Assembly (NCBI RefSeq): GCF_026340465.1
Contig: NZ_JAPEPC010000001.1
Coordinates: 2,607,501-2,671,500 of the forward strand
Source of the DNA: Streptomyces sp. NBC_01306
Lineage (GTDB): Bacteria; Actinomycetota; Actinomycetes; Streptomycetales; Streptomycetaceae
Direction: 5' to 3'
Length of the DNA stretch: 64,000 bases
Shown: piece after piece, positions 28,388-39,649 of the stretch
Numbering within the stretch: position 1 is the stretch's first letter
Layout of the letters: each line of letters opens with the position of its first letter
Translations under genes and position numbers: made by a program
Notes under the pieces: generated by a model
Seen by the model: the letters and a program-made list of their open reading frames with translations, nothing else
Told to the model about the DNA's origin: nothing
Databases searched by the model: none

Positions 28388-28592
28388 GCCTCAACCCTCC
28401 ACTGTCGCCCCGCCGCTCTCAACCGCCCGCGACCCACGCCACGCCGACCTCACCCGGCCGCTACCAGTCAGGCCGGACCTCAGCCCTCAACCCTCAACCC
28501 TCAGCCCGACAGCGACCAGCCGACGACCAGCCACCACTGACCACCCGTCACACCACCCCTAAGCGATCAGCGATCACCCCTCAGATCAGCGA

Positions 28593-28961
28593 TCACCCCT
28601 CAGCGATCACGACGGCCGAGGCCACCCCCGCGTCATGGCTGAGTGAGACATGCCACGACTGCACGCCCAGTTCGGCGGCCCGTGCCGCTACCGTGCCGGT
28701 CACCCGCAGCCGGGGCCGGCCGCCGTCCTCCACGAACACCTCGGCGTCCGTCCAGCGCAGCCCACCGGGCGCGCCGAGCGCCTTGGCCAGCGCCTCCTTG
28801 GCCGCGAACCGGGCGGCCAGTGAGGCGATACCCCGCCGCTCACCGCCCGGAAGCCGCAACTCGTCCGGCAGGAAGAGCCGTTGCGCCATCTCCGGGGTCC
28901 GCTCCAGCGCCGCGGCGAACCGTTCGATCTCCGCGACGTCGATCCCCACGCCGACAATCAC
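28593..28961 (-). CDS. acpS: Holo-acyl-carrier-protein synthase
   Basis: 122 residues. [10 protein letters not shown] and [14 protein letters not shown] carry the Mg2+ and coenzyme-A contacts of AcpS. It transfers 4'-phosphopantetheine to acyl carrier proteins. The 205-bp gap to nnr contains short repeats of GATCACCCCTCAG (28574-28610) and CAACCCTC. Confidence 0.95.
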   Translation of the reverse strand: MIVGVGIDVAEIERFAAALERTPEMAQRLFLPDELRLPGGERRGIASLAARFAAKEALAKALGAPGGLRWTDAEVFVEDGGRPRLRVTGTVAARAAELGVQSWHVSLSHDAGVASAVVIAEG

Positions 28962-29022
28962 TCGGCCACCCCCCGCTGCCCGAGACGCCTGCGCGCCCGG
29001 CCGGACCCCGCTCCCACGACCA

Positions 29023-30870
29023 TCACTCCACCGTCACCGACTTCGCGAGGTTGCGCGGCTGGTCGACCTCGTTGCCCCGCGCGGTCGCCAGTTCGCAGGC
29101 GAACACCTGGAGCGGAACGGCCGCGACCAGGGGCTGCAGCAGGGTGGGCGTGGCCGGGACGCGGATCAGGTGGTCGGCGTACGGTACGACCGCCTCGTCG
29201 CCCTCCTCCGCGATGACGATGGTCCGCGCACCGCGTGCCCGGATCTCCTGGATGTTCGACACCATCTTCCCGTGCAGCACTGACCGCCCGCGCGGCGAGG
29301 GCACGACGACGACCACCGGCAGATCCTCCTCGATCAGCGCGATGGGACCGTGCTTGAGCTCACCCGCCGCGAATCCCTCCGCGTGCATATAGGCGAGCTC
29401 CTTCAGCTTGAGCGCACCTTCCAGCGCGACCGGATACCCGACATGCCTGCCGAGGAACAGCACGGTGTCCTTGCCGGCCAGCGACCGCGCCAACTCCCGT
29501 ACCGGCTCCATGGTTTCCAGCACCCGCTCGACCTGGCAGGAGATCTCGGACAGTTCCCGGATGACGGCCCGGATCTCGTCCGCCCACTTCGTCCCGCGCA
29601 CCTGCCCCAGATAGAGCGCGACGAGGTAGCAGGCCACCAGCTGCGTCAGAAAGGCCTTGGTCGACGCGACGGCCACTTCGGGTCCTGCGTGCGTATAGAG
29701 CACGGCGTCCGATTCCCGTGGAATGGTCGAACCGTTGGTGTTGCAGATGGCCAGCACCTTCGCGCCCTGCTCGCGGGCATGGCGCAGCGCCATCAGGGTG
29801 TCCATGGTCTCGCCGGACTGCGAGATGGCGATCACCAGCGTCTGCTGGTCGAGGATCGGGTCCCGGTAGCGGAACTCACTGGCGAGCTCGGTCTCGCAGG
29901 GAATCCTGGTCCAGTGCTCGATGGCGTACTTGGCGATCATCCCCGCGTGGAAAGCGGTCCCGCAGGCCACGATCACGACCTTGTTGACCTCGCGCAGCAC
30001 CGCGGCGGGAATCCGTACCTCGTCGAGCGTCAGCAGCCCGCCGGTATCGATACGCCCCAGCAGAGTGTCGGCGACAGCCTTCGGCTGCTCGGCGATCTCC
30101 TTGAGCATGAAGTAGTCATAACCCCCCTTTTCGGCCGCCGATGCGTCCCAGTCGACGTGGTACGAACGGACGTCGGCCGGTGCCCCGTCGAAGTCGGTGA
30201 CGAGCACGCCGTCCCGGCGGAGCTCCACCACCTGGTCCTGCCCCAGCTCGATCGCGGACCGCGTGTGGGCGATGAACGCGGCCACGTCCGACGCGAGGAA
30301 GGACTCACCCTCTCCAACGCCCACCACCAGCGGTGAGTTCCGCCGCGCGCCGACCACCACGTCTGGTTCGTCGGCGTGCACCGCGACCAGCGTGAACGCC
30401 CCGTCCAGCCTTCGGCACACCTGCCGCATCGCCTCCGCCAGGTCCCCGCACGAGGAGTACGCCTCGGCCAGCAGATGCGCCGTGACCTCCGTGTCGGTCT
30501 CGGACGCCAAGTCGTGCCCGCGTCCGGCCAGTTCCTCACGCAGGGCGGCGAAGTTCTCGATGATCCCGTTGTGGACGACAGCCACCCGGCCCGCGTTGTC
30601 CAGATGCGGGTGCGCGTTCTCGTCATTGGGCGCCCCGTGAGTGGCCCAGCGGGTGTGCCCGATACCTGTCGCTCCGGCCGGCAAAGGCCTCTCGACCAGC
30701 TCCTTCTCCAGATTGGCGAGCTTCCCGGCCTTCTTCGCGGCCGCCAGCCCGCCGTCGGCGAGCACCGCCACGCCGGCCGAGTCGTAGCCCCGGTACTCCA
30801 GCCTCTTGAGACCCGCGATGACAACATCAAGCGCCGACTGCCCGCCGACGTACCCCACGATTCCGCACAT
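29023..30870 (-). CDS. glmS: Glutamine-fructose-6-phosphate aminotransferase
   Basis: 615 residues. Catalytic Cys2 (MCGIVGY) in the glutaminase domain, GHTRWATHG, then two SIS sugar-isomerase domains ([30 protein letters not shown]) and a C-terminal [15 protein letters not shown]. First step toward UDP-GlcNAc for cell wall. No glmS ribozyme is expected or seen. It diverges from coaA across 121 bp. Confidence 0.98.
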   Translation of the reverse strand: MCGIVGYVGGQSALDVVIAGLKRLEYRGYDSAGVAVLADGGLAAAKKAGKLANLEKELVERPLPAGATGIGHTRWATHGAPNDENAHPHLDNAGRVAVVHNGIIENFAALREELAGRGHDLASETDTEVTAHLLAEAYSSCGDLAEAMRQVCRRLDGAFTLVAVHADEPDVVVGARRNSPLVVGVGEGESFLASDVAAFIAHTRSAIELGQDQVVELRRDGVLVTDFDGAPADVRSYHVDWDASAAEKGGYDYFMLKEIAEQPKAVADTLLGRIDTGGLLTLDEVRIPAAVLREVNKVVIVACGTAFHAGMIAKYAIEHWTRIPCETELASEFRYRDPILDQQTLVIAISQSGETMDTLMALRHAREQGAKVLAICNTNGSTIPRESDAVLYTHAGPEVAVASTKAFLTQLVACYLVALYLGQVRGTKWADEIRAVIRELSEISCQVERVLETMEPVRELARSLAGKDTVLFLGRHVGYPVALEGALKLKELAYMHAEGFAAGELKHGPIALIEEDLPVVVVVPSPRGRSVLHGKMVSNIQEIRARGARTIVIAEEGDEAVVPYADHLIRVPATPTLLQPLVAAVPLQVFACELATARGNEVDQPRNLAKSVTVE

Positions 30871-30991
30871 CCCGGCAGCCTACGGCGGAGCCGCCCGCAG
30901 AGTCCGCAGCGGTCGGCCCTCCGGGACGCCGCCGCCCCCTAGTGACGCACCCCACCCGCCACCCGGGCCACACAGCCGCCACAATGAACAG

Positions 30992-31993
30992 GTGATCTCT
31001 CCGGTCTCCCCGCCGCCGCGGAGCGCCCACCGGCCCAGGCCGGAGGCGACTCCCTACGTCGACCTCACCCGTACCGAGTGGAGCGCACTGCGGGAGAAGA
31101 CGCCGCTGCCGCTCACCGCCGAGGAGGTCGAACGGCTCCGCGGACTCGGGGACGTCATAGACCTCGACGAGGTGCGCGACATCTACCTCCCGCTGTCCCG
31201 GCTGCTCAACCTCTATGTCCAGGCCTCGGACGGGCTGCGCGGGGCACTCAACACCTTCCTGGGCGACGCGGGCAACGGCCACGGCACCCAGCACGGCACC
31301 CCCTTCGTCATAGGGGTCGCCGGGAGCGTCGCGGTGGGCAAGTCCACCGTCGCCCGGCTCCTGAAGGCGCTGCTCGCCCGCTGGCCCGAGCACCCGCGCG
31401 TCGAGCTGGTCACCACCGACGGGTTCCTGTACCCGATGGAGGAGTTGAAGCGGCGCGGGCTCATGGGCCGCAAGGGGTTCCCCGAGTCGTACGACCGCCG
31501 TGCCCTCACCCGGTTCGTCGCGGACGTGAAGTCCGGCAGGGACGAGGTCACCGCGCCCGTCTACTCGCACCTGATCTACGACATCGTGCCGGGCGAGCGG
31601 CTGACCGTGCGCCGCCCTGACATCCTCATCGTGGAGGGGCTGAACGTGCTGCAGCCCGCGCTCCCCGGCAGCGACGGCCGCACCCGGACCGGTCTCGCCG
31701 ACTACTTCGACTTCTCCGTGTACGTGGACGCGCGCGCCGATGACATCGAGAGCTGGTACCTCAACAGGTTCAGGAAGCTGCGCGCGACCGCGTTCCAGGA
31801 CCCGTCCTCGTACTTCAGGAAGTACACCCAGGTCTCCGAGGACGAGGCGCTGGAGTACGCACGCACCATGTGGCGGACCATCAACAAGCCGAACCTGGTG
31901 GAGAATGTGGCACCGACGCGCAGCCGTGCCACCCTCGTCGTGCGCAAGGGACCGGACCACAAGGTCCAGCGTCTCTCGCTGCGCAAAGTCTGA
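30992..31993 (+). CDS. coaA: Pantothenate kinase, type I
   Basis: 333 residues from GTG 30992 (conserved sequence begins with [14 protein letters not shown]). Walker [18 protein letters not shown] near residues 108-124; TTDGFLYP, then SYDRRAL and the NVLQP loop are typical. First committed step of coenzyme A synthesis. Confidence 0.97.
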   Translation: MISPVSPPPRSAHRPRPEATPYVDLTRTEWSALREKTPLPLTAEEVERLRGLGDVIDLDEVRDIYLPLSRLLNLYVQASDGLRGALNTFLGDAGNGHGTQHGTPFVIGVAGSVAVGKSTVARLLKALLARWPEHPRVELVTTDGFLYPMEELKRRGLMGRKGFPESYDRRALTRFVADVKSGRDEVTAPVYSHLIYDIVPGERLTVRRPDILIVEGLNVLQPALPGSDGRTRTGLADYFDFSVYVDARADDIESWYLNRFRKLRATAFQDPSSYFRKYTQVSEDEALEYARTMWRTINKPNLVENVAPTRSRATLVVRKGPDHKVQRLSLRKV

Positions 31994-32011
31994 CCTTCCT
32001 GGAGTGCCCGC

Positions 32012-32962
32012 GTGCTGCATCTGCGCCTGATCGTGCCCGCCGACCGTACGGACGAGGTCCTGCACCTCATAGGCCACACCGTGGGCACCACGCACCTGGT
32101 GGTGATGCCCGGCGCGGCCCGCGATCCGCAGGGCGATGTGGTGATGTGCGATGTGGCGCGCGAGGCGGGCGACGATCTGATCGGTGCGCTGCGCGGGCTC
32201 GGCATCGACCGGTCCGGTTCGATCGCCGTCGAGAACACGGATCTGACACTCTCCGCGTACGCCGACAAGGCGGAGGCCGACGCGCCCGGTGAGGGCTCGG
32301 ACGCGGTGCTGTGGGAGGAGCTGACACGGGCGACCGACGAGGAGTCCACGTTCAGCGTCACCTATGTGGCGTTCATGGCCGTCGCGACGATGCTGGCCGC
32401 CTGCGGTGTGATGCTCGACAACGCGATCCTGATCGTGGGCGCGATGGCGGTGGGACCCGATTTCGGACCGCTGGCGGGGATCTCGACGGCGCTGGTGCAG
32501 CGGGCTCCGCGCCTGGTGGGGCGGTCGCTGTGGGCGCTGACCGGAGGGTTCGCCATCGCGATGGTGCTGACGGCCGGGTTCGCCTGGATGATGAACGCCT
32601 TCGGGCTCTTCACCATGCACATGGTCGAAGCGGCCCGGCCCAACACGGCGTTCATCTGGCAGCCGGACTGGATGTCGTTCGTGGTGGCGTTCCTCGCGGG
32701 CATCGCGGGGACGCTCTCGCTCACTTCGGCGAAGTCCGGGGCGCTGATCGGTGTGGCCATCTCCGTGACGACCGTACCGGCCGCGGCCAATGCGGCGGTG
32801 GCGTTCAACTACGGCGATTACAGCCAGACTTGGGGCTCGGTCAGCCAACTGCTTGCGAACCTGGGCGGGATCGTGCTCGCGGGCACGCTGACCCTGCTGG
32901 TGCAGAAGGCACTGCTGTCGGTACGCCGCCGCCGCGCACTGGAGCACGCTGGAGCGCACTGA
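32012..32962 (+). CDS. DUF389 family membrane protein
   Basis: 316 residues from GTG 32012. The N-terminal 100 residues form a soluble alpha/beta domain (LHLRLIVPADRTDEVL); five to six hydrophobic segments follow from residue about 118, including MLAACGVMLDNAILIVGAMAVGP, the DUF389 signature. Function unknown; it lies 18 bp after coaA and is probably co-transcribed. Convergent with glmM. Confidence 0.9.
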   Translation: MLHLRLIVPADRTDEVLHLIGHTVGTTHLVVMPGAARDPQGDVVMCDVAREAGDDLIGALRGLGIDRSGSIAVENTDLTLSAYADKAEADAPGEGSDAVLWEELTRATDEESTFSVTYVAFMAVATMLAACGVMLDNAILIVGAMAVGPDFGPLAGISTALVQRAPRLVGRSLWALTGGFAIAMVLTAGFAWMMNAFGLFTMHMVEAARPNTAFIWQPDWMSFVVAFLAGIAGTLSLTSAKSGALIGVAISVTTVPAAANAAVAFNYGDYSQTWGSVSQLLANLGGIVLAGTLTLLVQKALLSVRRRRALEHAGAH

Positions 32963-33051
32963 AGCGCACTGGAACGCACTGCACGGAACGCGCTGACTGA
33001 AACGGCCGGCCGGCCCTGGCTACCTTGCCCTGAAGCCGACGCCCCGCGGTG

Positions 33052-33083
33052 TGCGTGCGGCGTCACCCCGGACGCCGCACGCA
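33052..33083. terminator. Bidirectional terminator after the DUF389 gene and glmM
   Basis: Perfect 13-bp stem (TGCGTGCGGCGTC and its complement) with a 6-base loop between two convergent genes. Confidence 0.8.
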
Positions 33084-33115
33084 TCACACAACAGCCTCTG
33101 ACCCGGCGGCGGCCG

Positions 33116-34474
33116 CTACCCCAGCGCGGACTTCACCACGTCGGCCAGCCGGGCCGCCACCGTCTTCGCCTGGTCGATGTCCGCAGCCTCGACCATGACC
33201 CGCACCAGCGGCTCCGTGCCCGAGGGGCGCAGCAGTACGCGGCCGGTCGAGCCCAGTTCACGCTCGGCCTCGGTCACCGCAGCCCTCAGCTCGGCCGATG
33301 TGGCGACCCGCGACCTGTCCACGTCCGGCACATTGACCAGGACCTGCGGCAGCCGCACCATCACACCCGCCAGCTCGGCCAGCGTCCGGCCGGTGGCAGC
33401 GACCCGGGCGGCCAGCATCAGCCCGGTGAGGGTGCCGTCGCCGGTCGTCGCGTGGTCCAGGACGATGACGTGGCCGGACTGCTCGCCGCCCAGCGCGTAG
33501 CCGTGTTCCTTCATCGACTCCAGGACATAGCGGTCACCGACCGCCGTCTGGACCAGCTCGATGCCCTCGCGCTCCATGGCCATCTTGAACCCGAGGTTGG
33601 ACATCACGGTGCCCACCACGGTGTTTCCGCGCAGCGTGCCCGCCTCGCGCATGGCGAGGGCCAGGACGGCGAGGATCTGGTCGCCGTCGACCTCCTCGCC
33701 CGACGCGTCCACGGCGAGGCAGCGGTCGGCGTCGCCGTCGTGCGCGATACCGAAGTCGGCGCCGTGTTCGACCACGGCGGCCTTGATCAGCGCCAGATGG
33801 GTCGAGCCGCAGCCGTCGTTGATGTTCAGCCCGTCGGGCTCGGCGCCCAGGGTGACGACCTCGGCCCCGGCCCGGGTGAACGCCTCGGGCGAGACGCGGG
33901 ACGCCGCGCCGTGCGCCTCGTCGAGGACGACCTTGAGGCCGTCGAGCCGGTTGGGCAGGACGCCGATGAGATGGGCGACGTACTGGTCGAAGCCCTGGTC
34001 GTACGTACGGACCCGGCCCACGCCCGCGCCCGTCGGGCGCTCCCACGGCTCGCCGGTGCGGTGCTGGTCGTAGACCGTCTCGACGCGGTCCTCCAGCTCG
34101 TCGGCGAGCTTGTGGCCGCCACGCGCGAAGAACTTGATGCCGTTGTCCGGCATGGCGTTGTGGCTGGCGGAGAGCATCACGCCGAAGTCGGCGCCCAGCG
34201 CACCGGTGAGATACGCCACCGCCGGGGTGGGCAGCACACCGACGCGCAGGACGTCCACGCCCGCGCTCGCGAGGCCCGCGACGACGGCGGCCTCCAGGAA
34301 CTCTCCGGACGCACGCGGATCGCGCCCGACCACCGCTTTCGGCCGATGGCCCTCGAATGTGCCCGCTTCCGCGAGTACGTGCGCCGCGGCGACCGAGAGA
34401 CCGAGCGCGAGCTCCGCCGTCAGGTCCACGTTGGCGACACCGCGCACACCGTCCGTGCCGAAGAGTCGTCCCAC
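33116..34474 (-). CDS. glmM: Phosphoglucosamine mutase
   Basis: 452 residues from GTG 34474 behind GGAGG. Phospho-serine motif SASHN (Ser104), metal loop DGDADR and substrate loop SGEQSGH are present. It converts glucosamine-6-phosphate from GlmS into glucosamine-1-phosphate. Lies downstream of rpsI with a terminator between. Confidence 0.98.
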   Translation of the reverse strand: MGRLFGTDGVRGVANVDLTAELALGLSVAAAHVLAEAGTFEGHRPKAVVGRDPRASGEFLEAAVVAGLASAGVDVLRVGVLPTPAVAYLTGALGADFGVMLSASHNAMPDNGIKFFARGGHKLADELEDRVETVYDQHRTGEPWERPTGAGVGRVRTYDQGFDQYVAHLIGVLPNRLDGLKVVLDEAHGAASRVSPEAFTRAGAEVVTLGAEPDGLNINDGCGSTHLALIKAAVVEHGADFGIAHDGDADRCLAVDASGEEVDGDQILAVLALAMREAGTLRGNTVVGTVMSNLGFKMAMEREGIELVQTAVGDRYVLESMKEHGYALGGEQSGHVIVLDHATTGDGTLTGLMLAARVAATGRTLAELAGVMVRLPQVLVNVPDVDRSRVATSAELRAAVTEAERELGSTGRVLLRPSGTEPLVRVMVEAADIDQAKTVAARLADVVKSALG

Positions 34475-34582
34475 TGTTGTCCTCCGAAAGATGCTCCGAG
34501 AAATTCCGAATACCCAATACCCAGGTCTCTGAGCGTTGTGAACGTCTTGTGCCGTTATACGCCGGAGGACCTGATAAACGAA

Positions 34583-34615
34583 CGCCCCGGCAGCACAGAA
34601 GGTGCCGCCGGGGCG
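34583..34615. terminator. Terminator between rpsI and glmM
   Basis: CGCCCCGGC pairs with GCCGGGGCG; the stem is extended inward by a CAC/GTG pairing, with loop AGAAG. Confidence 0.8.
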
Positions 34616-34657
34616 AACGTACAAACAGGGTCGTGCATGCAGCCCTGCAAGCCGTGA

Positions 34658-35194
34658 TTAGCGCTTGCTGTACTGCGGGGCCTTACGGGCCTTCTTGAGA
34701 CCGGCCTTCTTGCGCTCGACCGCACGGTCGTCGCGGGAGAGGAAGCCGGCCTTCTTCAGCGTGGCGCGGTTGTTGTCCACGTCCGCCTCGTTCAGCGAGC
34801 GGGCCACGCCGAGGCGCAGGGCGCCGGCCTGACCGGACACGCCGCCACCCGAGATGCGGGCGATGACGTCGTAGCGGTTGTCGAGCTCAAGCACCTTGAA
34901 GGGCTCGTTGACTTCCTGCTGGTGCACCTTGTTGGGGAAGTAGTCCTCAAGGGTACGACCGTTGATCTTCCACTTGCCGGTGCCCGGAACGATCCGGACG
35001 CGGGCAATGGCGTTCTTGCGGCGGCCCAGGCCGGCCGCCGGCTGCGGGTCGCCGAAGCGGCCCGCGAGCGACTCGCTGGTGTACTCGCCCTCGACCGGAA
35101 CCTCGGACTCGAAGGTGGTCACCTCGGCGAAGGTCTCTTCGCCCTCGGTGCCCGCCACGTCGTCGGTGGGGGTCTCTGCAGTGGTCTCGGCCAC
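34658..35194 (-). CDS. rpsI: Ribosomal protein uS9
   Basis: 178 residues. An acidic, Glu/Thr-rich N-terminal extension of about 50 residues precedes the conserved core ([17 protein letters not shown]); the C-terminus ends in the basic [12 protein letters not shown] tail that reaches the tRNA P site. Follows rplM by 44 bp. Confidence 0.98.
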   Translation of the reverse strand: MAETTAETPTDDVAGTEGEETFAEVTTFESEVPVEGEYTSESLAGRFGDPQPAAGLGRRKNAIARVRIVPGTGKWKINGRTLEDYFPNKVHQQEVNEPFKVLELDNRYDVIARISGGGVSGQAGALRLGVARSLNEADVDNNRATLKKAGFLSRDDRAVERKKAGLKKARKAPQYSKR

Positions 35195-35238
35195 GATTCT
35201 CCTCAGATCTTTCTTTACGTCTTAGGGGGTGGCCGGAA

Positions 35239-35682
35239 CTACTGCGCGACCTGGGTGATCTCGAACGGGACAGGCTGCTGAGCAGCGTGCGGGTGCTGGT
35301 CTCCCGCGTAGATCTTCAGCTTCGAGAGCACCTGACGGCCCAGGGTGTTCTTGGGAATCATGCCCTTGATGGCCTTCTCGATGGCCTTCTCGGGGCTCTT
35401 CTCAAGCAGCTCGTCGTAGCGGACGGAACGCAGGCCACCCGGGTAACCGGAGTGGCGGTACGCCATCTTCTGGGTCTTCTTGTTGCCGGAGAGGTGAACC
35501 TTCTCGGCGTTGATGATGATGACGAAGTCGCCCATGTCCATGTGCGGGGCGTAGATCGCCTTGTGCTTGCCCCGCAGGAGGGTGGCGGCGGTCGTCGCCA
35601 GACGGCCCAGGACGATGTCCTGCGCGTCGATGATGTGCCACTGGCGAGTGACATCGCCGGGCTTGGGGCTGTACGTACGCAC
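35239..35682 (-). CDS. rplM: Ribosomal protein uL13
   Basis: 147 residues from GTG 35682, core [21 protein letters not shown] and [16 protein letters not shown]; the C-terminus is slightly extended ([16 protein letters not shown]). First gene of the rplM-rpsI pair. Confidence 0.98.
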   Translation of the reverse strand: MRTYSPKPGDVTRQWHIIDAQDIVLGRLATTAATLLRGKHKAIYAPHMDMGDFVIIINAEKVHLSGNKKTQKMAYRHSGYPGGLRSVRYDELLEKSPEKAIEKAIKGMIPKNTLGRQVLSKLKIYAGDQHPHAAQQPVPFEITQVAQ

Positions 35683-36061
35683 TTCGTAGCCTTCGCTTCT
35701 TCAGTGGATGGGGTCCAGACACACGGCACCCCTGAAGCGATCTGCAGCTGGGGCTCACAATGCCGGGGACGCTGCCCGTATGCGAGCCACTGGTAACTGC
35801 TCCAGGGAACCTACGTAAGGGCCCTTCGCGTGAGAACGACGAAGCCAATACGTATAACAAAAGCCGAGACTACCCGCGCCGCCCCGGATGGGTCAAAACA
35901 GCTGGTCCGGGCCCGGGATCACGGGCCCGGGATCACGGGCCCGGACGACGGTACAGCCACCGGACCGGCTGCCCCGGCCGCCGCACCCGTCACGCCTGTC
36001 ATGCCCGTCCCGGCCGTCCCGCCCGTCACGCCTGTCCCGCCCACCGCACCATCCGCCTCGC
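35683..36061 (-). other. rplM upstream region, 379 bp
   Basis: Between the ABC-F gene and rplM. Holds a 14-bp direct repeat (GGGCCCGGGATCAC, copies near 35912-35944) and C-rich repeats of the CCCGTCACGCCTGTC kind near 35981-36046. AT-richer sequence at 35845-35870 probably lies close to the rplM promoter, but no clear -35/-10 pair was identified. No gene seen. Confidence 0.5.
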
Positions 36062-37681
36062 CTACCGCACCCGCTCCACGCGCCGCTCGTCCCACACCGG
36101 CTCGGCCGTCTCCCGTACGACGCCGTCCGAGCCGAAGACCAGATACCGGTCGAAGGACTTCGCGAACCAGCGGTCGTGGGTGACCGCGACCACCGTGCCC
36201 TCGTACGCCTCCAGACCCTCCTGGAGCGCCTCGGCCGACTCCAGGTCCAGGTTGTCCGTCGGCTCGTCCAGGAGCAGCGCGGTGGTGCCCGCCAGCTCCA
36301 GGAGCAGGATCTGGAAGCGCGCCTGCTGGCCGCCCGAGAGCCGGTCGAAGAGCTGGTCGCCCTGGCGCTCCATCTCGTACCGGCGCAGCACGCCCATGGC
36401 CGCCCCCCGGTCCTTCGCGTGCTCCGTCCACAGGATGTCGACGAGCGTGCGGCCCAGCAGCTCCGGGTGCGCGTGGGTCTGGGCGAAGTGGCCGGGCACG
36501 ACACGGGCGCCGGTCTTCCACTGGCCGGTGTGGGCGACGTCGCCGCCGGCCAGCAGCCGCAGGAAGTGGGACTTGCCTGACCCGTTGGAGCCGAGCACCG
36601 CGACCCGTTCGCCGTAGAAGATCTCCAGCGAGAAGGGCTTCATCAGGCCGGTCAGCTCAAGGTTCTCGCAGGTCACGGCCCGTACGCCGGTGCGGCCTCC
36701 GCGCAGCCGCATGCTGATCTCCTGCTCGCGCGGCGGCTCGGGCGGCGGCCCGGCCTCCTCGAACTTCTGGAAGCGCGTCTGCATGGCCCGGTAGCGCGAT
36801 GCCATGTCGGGGCTGCTCGCCGCCTGGTTACGCAGCCGCAGCACCAGCGCCTTCAGCCGGGCGTGCTCCTCGTCCCAGCGCCGCTTGAGCTCCTCGAACC
36901 TCGCGAAGCGCTCCTTGCGGGCCGCGTGGTACGTGTCGAACCCGCCGCCGTGCACCCAGACGTCCGAGCCGGCCGGACCGGGCTCCACACTCACGATCTT
37001 CTCGGCGGCCCTCGACAGCAGCTCCCTGTCGTGCGAGACGAAGAGCACCGTCTTGCGGGTCTCCTTCAGCCGCTCCTCCAGCCAGCGCTTGCCCGGCACG
37101 TCCAGGTAGTTGTCCGGCTCGTCGAGGAGCAGCACCTCGTCGGGCCCCCGCAGCAGCGCCTCCAGGACCAGCCGCTTCTGCTCGCCCCCGGAGAGCGTCC
37201 GCACCTCGCGGAACTGCGCCTTGTCGTAGGGGACGCCGAGCGCGGCCATGGTGCACATGTCCCAGACGGTCTCGGCCTCGTACCCCTGCACCTCGGCCCA
37301 GTCGCTCAGGGCCTGCGCGTACGTCATCTGCGCGGTCTCGTCGTCCACGGTCATGATCAGGTGCTCGGCGGCGTCCACCGCCCGGGCCGCTTCGCGGATG
37401 CGCGGCTGTGCGACCGAGACGAGCAGGTCCCGGACCGTACGGTCGTCACGGACCGACCCGACGAACTGCCGCATCACTCCGAGGCCGCCGCTCACCGAGA
37501 CCGTCCCGCCGTGCGGCTGGATCTCCCCCGCGATCAGCCGCAGCAGGGTGGTCTTGCCGGCGCCGTTGGCACCGACCAGGGCCACGACCGCGCCGTCACC
37601 CACCCGGAACGAGGCATCACCGAGCAGCACCCGCCCGTCCGGCAAGTAGTACTCAAGATGACCCGCTTCAAGATGTCCCAT
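36062..37681 (-). CDS. ABC-F family ATPase
   Basis: 539 residues from ATG 37681. Two ATP-binding cassettes in one soluble protein: Walker A GANGAGKTT with LSGGEQKR and LLLDEPDN, then GSNGSGKSH with LSGGQQAR and LLLDEPTDNLDLE. There are no membrane segments. Between them lies a charged linker (EELKRRWDEEHARLKAL). ABC-F proteins act on the ribosome, either as translation factors or as antibiotic-protection factors; which applies cannot be read from sequence. It starts 110 bp from a divergent gene. Confidence 0.93.
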   Translation of the reverse strand: MGHLEAGHLEYYLPDGRVLLGDASFRVGDGAVVALVGANGAGKTTLLRLIAGEIQPHGGTVSVSGGLGVMRQFVGSVRDDRTVRDLLVSVAQPRIREAARAVDAAEHLIMTVDDETAQMTYAQALSDWAEVQGYEAETVWDMCTMAALGVPYDKAQFREVRTLSGGEQKRLVLEALLRGPDEVLLLDEPDNYLDVPGKRWLEERLKETRKTVLFVSHDRELLSRAAEKIVSVEPGPAGSDVWVHGGGFDTYHAARKERFARFEELKRRWDEEHARLKALVLRLRNQAASSPDMASRYRAMQTRFQKFEEAGPPPEPPREQEISMRLRGGRTGVRAVTCENLELTGLMKPFSLEIFYGERVAVLGSNGSGKSHFLRLLAGGDVAHTGQWKTGARVVPGHFAQTHAHPELLGRTLVDILWTEHAKDRGAAMGVLRRYEMERQGDQLFDRLSGGQQARFQILLLELAGTTALLLDEPTDNLDLESAEALQEGLEAYEGTVVAVTHDRWFAKSFDRYLVFGSDGVVRETAEPVWDERRVERVR

Positions 37682-37790
37682 GCACCGGATTGTCGCCCAC
37701 ACGCACCCCCGGGAGGCAACCGGATTCCGGCGCCCCATTCCGGCGCCCCTGGGGGCTCGGGCCCGGCGAAGCCGGATTAGTATGCGCGCC

Positions 37791-38693
37791 ATGAGCTTCG
37801 GGCAAGGGGGGCCCTCCTGGGGGCCGGGGGATTCACAGCGGAACAACGCCAACGGCGGGGACGGCCGGTGGCAGGCCCCGGGCGGGCAGACGCCCGGCGG
37901 GACGCCCGACTGGGCGGCGCTGGCCGACGAGAGCGCCGCACGCGGCAAACGCAAGAAGCTGCTGCTGGTCGGCGGCGGGGTACTGGCGACCGCCGTGGTG
38001 GGGGCTCTCGTCGCGGCCGTGGTCGTGGCGGCGGGCAGCGGATCCGACACGGCCGGCAAGAACCTCCCCTCCCCCGAGGCGCTGCCGAGCAAGAGCAGTG
38101 AGGCCCTGCCGTCCTTCACGCCGAAGGCCCCGGCGCCACCGCCCGACCCCAAGGACTTCATCTCCAGCTCGAAGAAGGACACGGCCCCGCTCAGCGCCGC
38201 CACCCTCTTCCCCGGTGCGACGATCGCGGTGGGCGACCACACGTACAAGAAGGCCGCCACCCACCGCACCACGGCCTGCTCGTCCGTCACCCAGGGTGCG
38301 CTCGGGTCCGTGCTGGTCAACAACGGCTGCGGGCAGGTCATCCGGGCGACGTTCAGCAAGGGAGGCATCGCGGTCACCATCGGTGTCGCCGTCTTCGACA
38401 CCGAGGCGCAGGCCCAGAAGGCGATGAAGCAGTCGGCCGGAGGCGTCGCCTCGCTCAACGGCGCGGGCGTCCCCACCTTCTGCCGCAACGGTTCGGTCTG
38501 CCGCAGGACCGCCAACGCCTATGGCCGCTATGCCTACTTCACGGTCGGCGGTTTCACCAGCGGCAAGAACGTCACACAGTCCGACGCCGACGTCTTCACT
38601 GCGGGCGACGACGTGGCGGAGTTCACCTTCCGCCAGATCGTGGCGCGCGGCCAGGCCCAGGCATCGGCGGCGGCCACCGCTCCGGCGAGCTGA
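37791..38693 (+). CDS. Single-pass membrane protein, function unknown
   Basis: 300 residues from ATG 37791. A Gly/Asn/Gln-rich cytosolic N-terminus (1-55), one transmembrane helix (about 58-80, LLLVGGGVLATAVVGALVAAV), a Pro/Ser-rich linker and a C-terminal extracytoplasmic domain with Cys in TACSS, NNGCGQ, TFCRNGSVCRR, likely disulfides. Common topology in Streptomyces; no recognised domain. TAGTAT at 37778-37783 lies just 7 bp before the ATG, so the transcript may be leaderless. Confidence 0.85.
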   Translation: MSFGQGGPSWGPGDSQRNNANGGDGRWQAPGGQTPGGTPDWAALADESAARGKRKKLLLVGGGVLATAVVGALVAAVVVAAGSGSDTAGKNLPSPEALPSKSSEALPSFTPKAPAPPPDPKDFISSSKKDTAPLSAATLFPGATIAVGDHTYKKAATHRTTACSSVTQGALGSVLVNNGCGQVIRATFSKGGIAVTIGVAVFDTEAQAQKAMKQSAGGVASLNGAGVPTFCRNGSVCRRTANAYGRYAYFTVGGFTSGKNVTQSDADVFTAGDDVAEFTFRQIVARGQAQASAAATAPAS

Positions 38694-38713
38694 GGCCGCC
38701 CCGCCCGCCCGGC

Positions 38714-39535
38714 TCAGCTGCGGCCGCTGCCGCCCCGGTGGCGCAGCCGCAGCCGCAGGGGCAGCAGCGCGGACTCGATCTGCGTCGCCAGGTCCATCTT
38801 CGACACGCCTTCGGTGCGCTCCTCGAAGCGAATCGGGATCTCCACACCGCTGTAGCCGCGGCGTACGGCCAGGAACTTCAGCTCCACCTGGAAGCTGTAT
38901 CCGGCGCTGCCCAGCGTCGTCAGGTCCACCGCGCGCAGCGTCTGCGCGCGCCACAGGTTGAAGCCCGCGGTGATGTCGCGGATCCGGGTGTCCAGGATGG
39001 TGCGCGCGTACTGGTTGGCGAAGCGCGACAGCAGCTTCCGGTGCAGGCCCCAGTCCTCGTCCAGCGAGCCGCCGTCGACGTACCGGCTGCCGACGACGAA
39101 CCCGGCGTCGGTCGCCAGCGCGGTCCCCAGCAGCTGCGGCACGACGTGCGCGGGGTGGCTGCCGTCGGCGTCCATCTGTACGACGTAGTCGGCGCCCTCG
39201 TCGAGGGCGGCCAGCATCCCGGCGGCGTAGGCGCGCCCCAGGCCGTCCTTCTCCGTGCGGTGCAGCACGGTCATCCGCGGCCGCGCCCCGACGGCGCCCA
39301 CCGTGCCGTTCCGGGCCGCGTTGTACTCGGCGGCCAGCTCGTCGGCCAGTCGGCCGGTGCCGTCGGGGCTGGCGTCGTCCACCACCTTCAGCTGGAGGCC
39401 GGGCAGCGGCAGGGCCAGCACGGCCTCGGCGGTGCGCGGCAGGCTGGCGGCCTCGTTGTACGTCGGCATCACCACGGTCAGCGGCAGTGCACCCCACTCC
39501 TGGGGGAGCTGCCCGGTCGTGGAGGGCTGAGGCAT
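38714..39535 (-). CDS. Polyprenol monophosphomannose synthase-like glycosyltransferase
   Basis: 273 residues. GT2 fold: PLTVVMPTYNEAASLPRT, VVDDASPDGTG and the metal-binding QMDADGSHP; the lipid-binding loop FEERTEGVSKM matches Ppm1/dolichol-phosphate mannose synthases. It would transfer mannose from GDP-mannose to polyprenyl phosphate, used for protein O-mannosylation. No N-acyltransferase fusion as seen in mycobacterial Ppm1. Confidence 0.85.
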   Translation of the reverse strand: MPQPSTTGQLPQEWGALPLTVVMPTYNEAASLPRTAEAVLALPLPGLQLKVVDDASPDGTGRLADELAAEYNAARNGTVGAVGARPRMTVLHRTEKDGLGRAYAAGMLAALDEGADYVVQMDADGSHPAHVVPQLLGTALATDAGFVVGSRYVDGGSLDEDWGLHRKLLSRFANQYARTILDTRIRDITAGFNLWRAQTLRAVDLTTLGSAGYSFQVELKFLAVRRGYSGVEIPIRFEERTEGVSKMDLATQIESALLPLRLRLRHRGGSGRS

Positions 39536-39649
39536 GGGATCTCCGTACGTCGGCGATGTGCGCTTCCCTGCGGGCCACCGGGCCGCGGTGGCGATCGCCC
39601 CCCGGCCGGCCTCGGATCCGGCCCTTCGGACTCGGCCTCGGACTCGGCC

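Noticed and set aside
38688..38719. Terminator overlapping the stops at 38693 and 38714
   Set aside because: Only a 7-bp stem with an 18-base loop; too weak to call.
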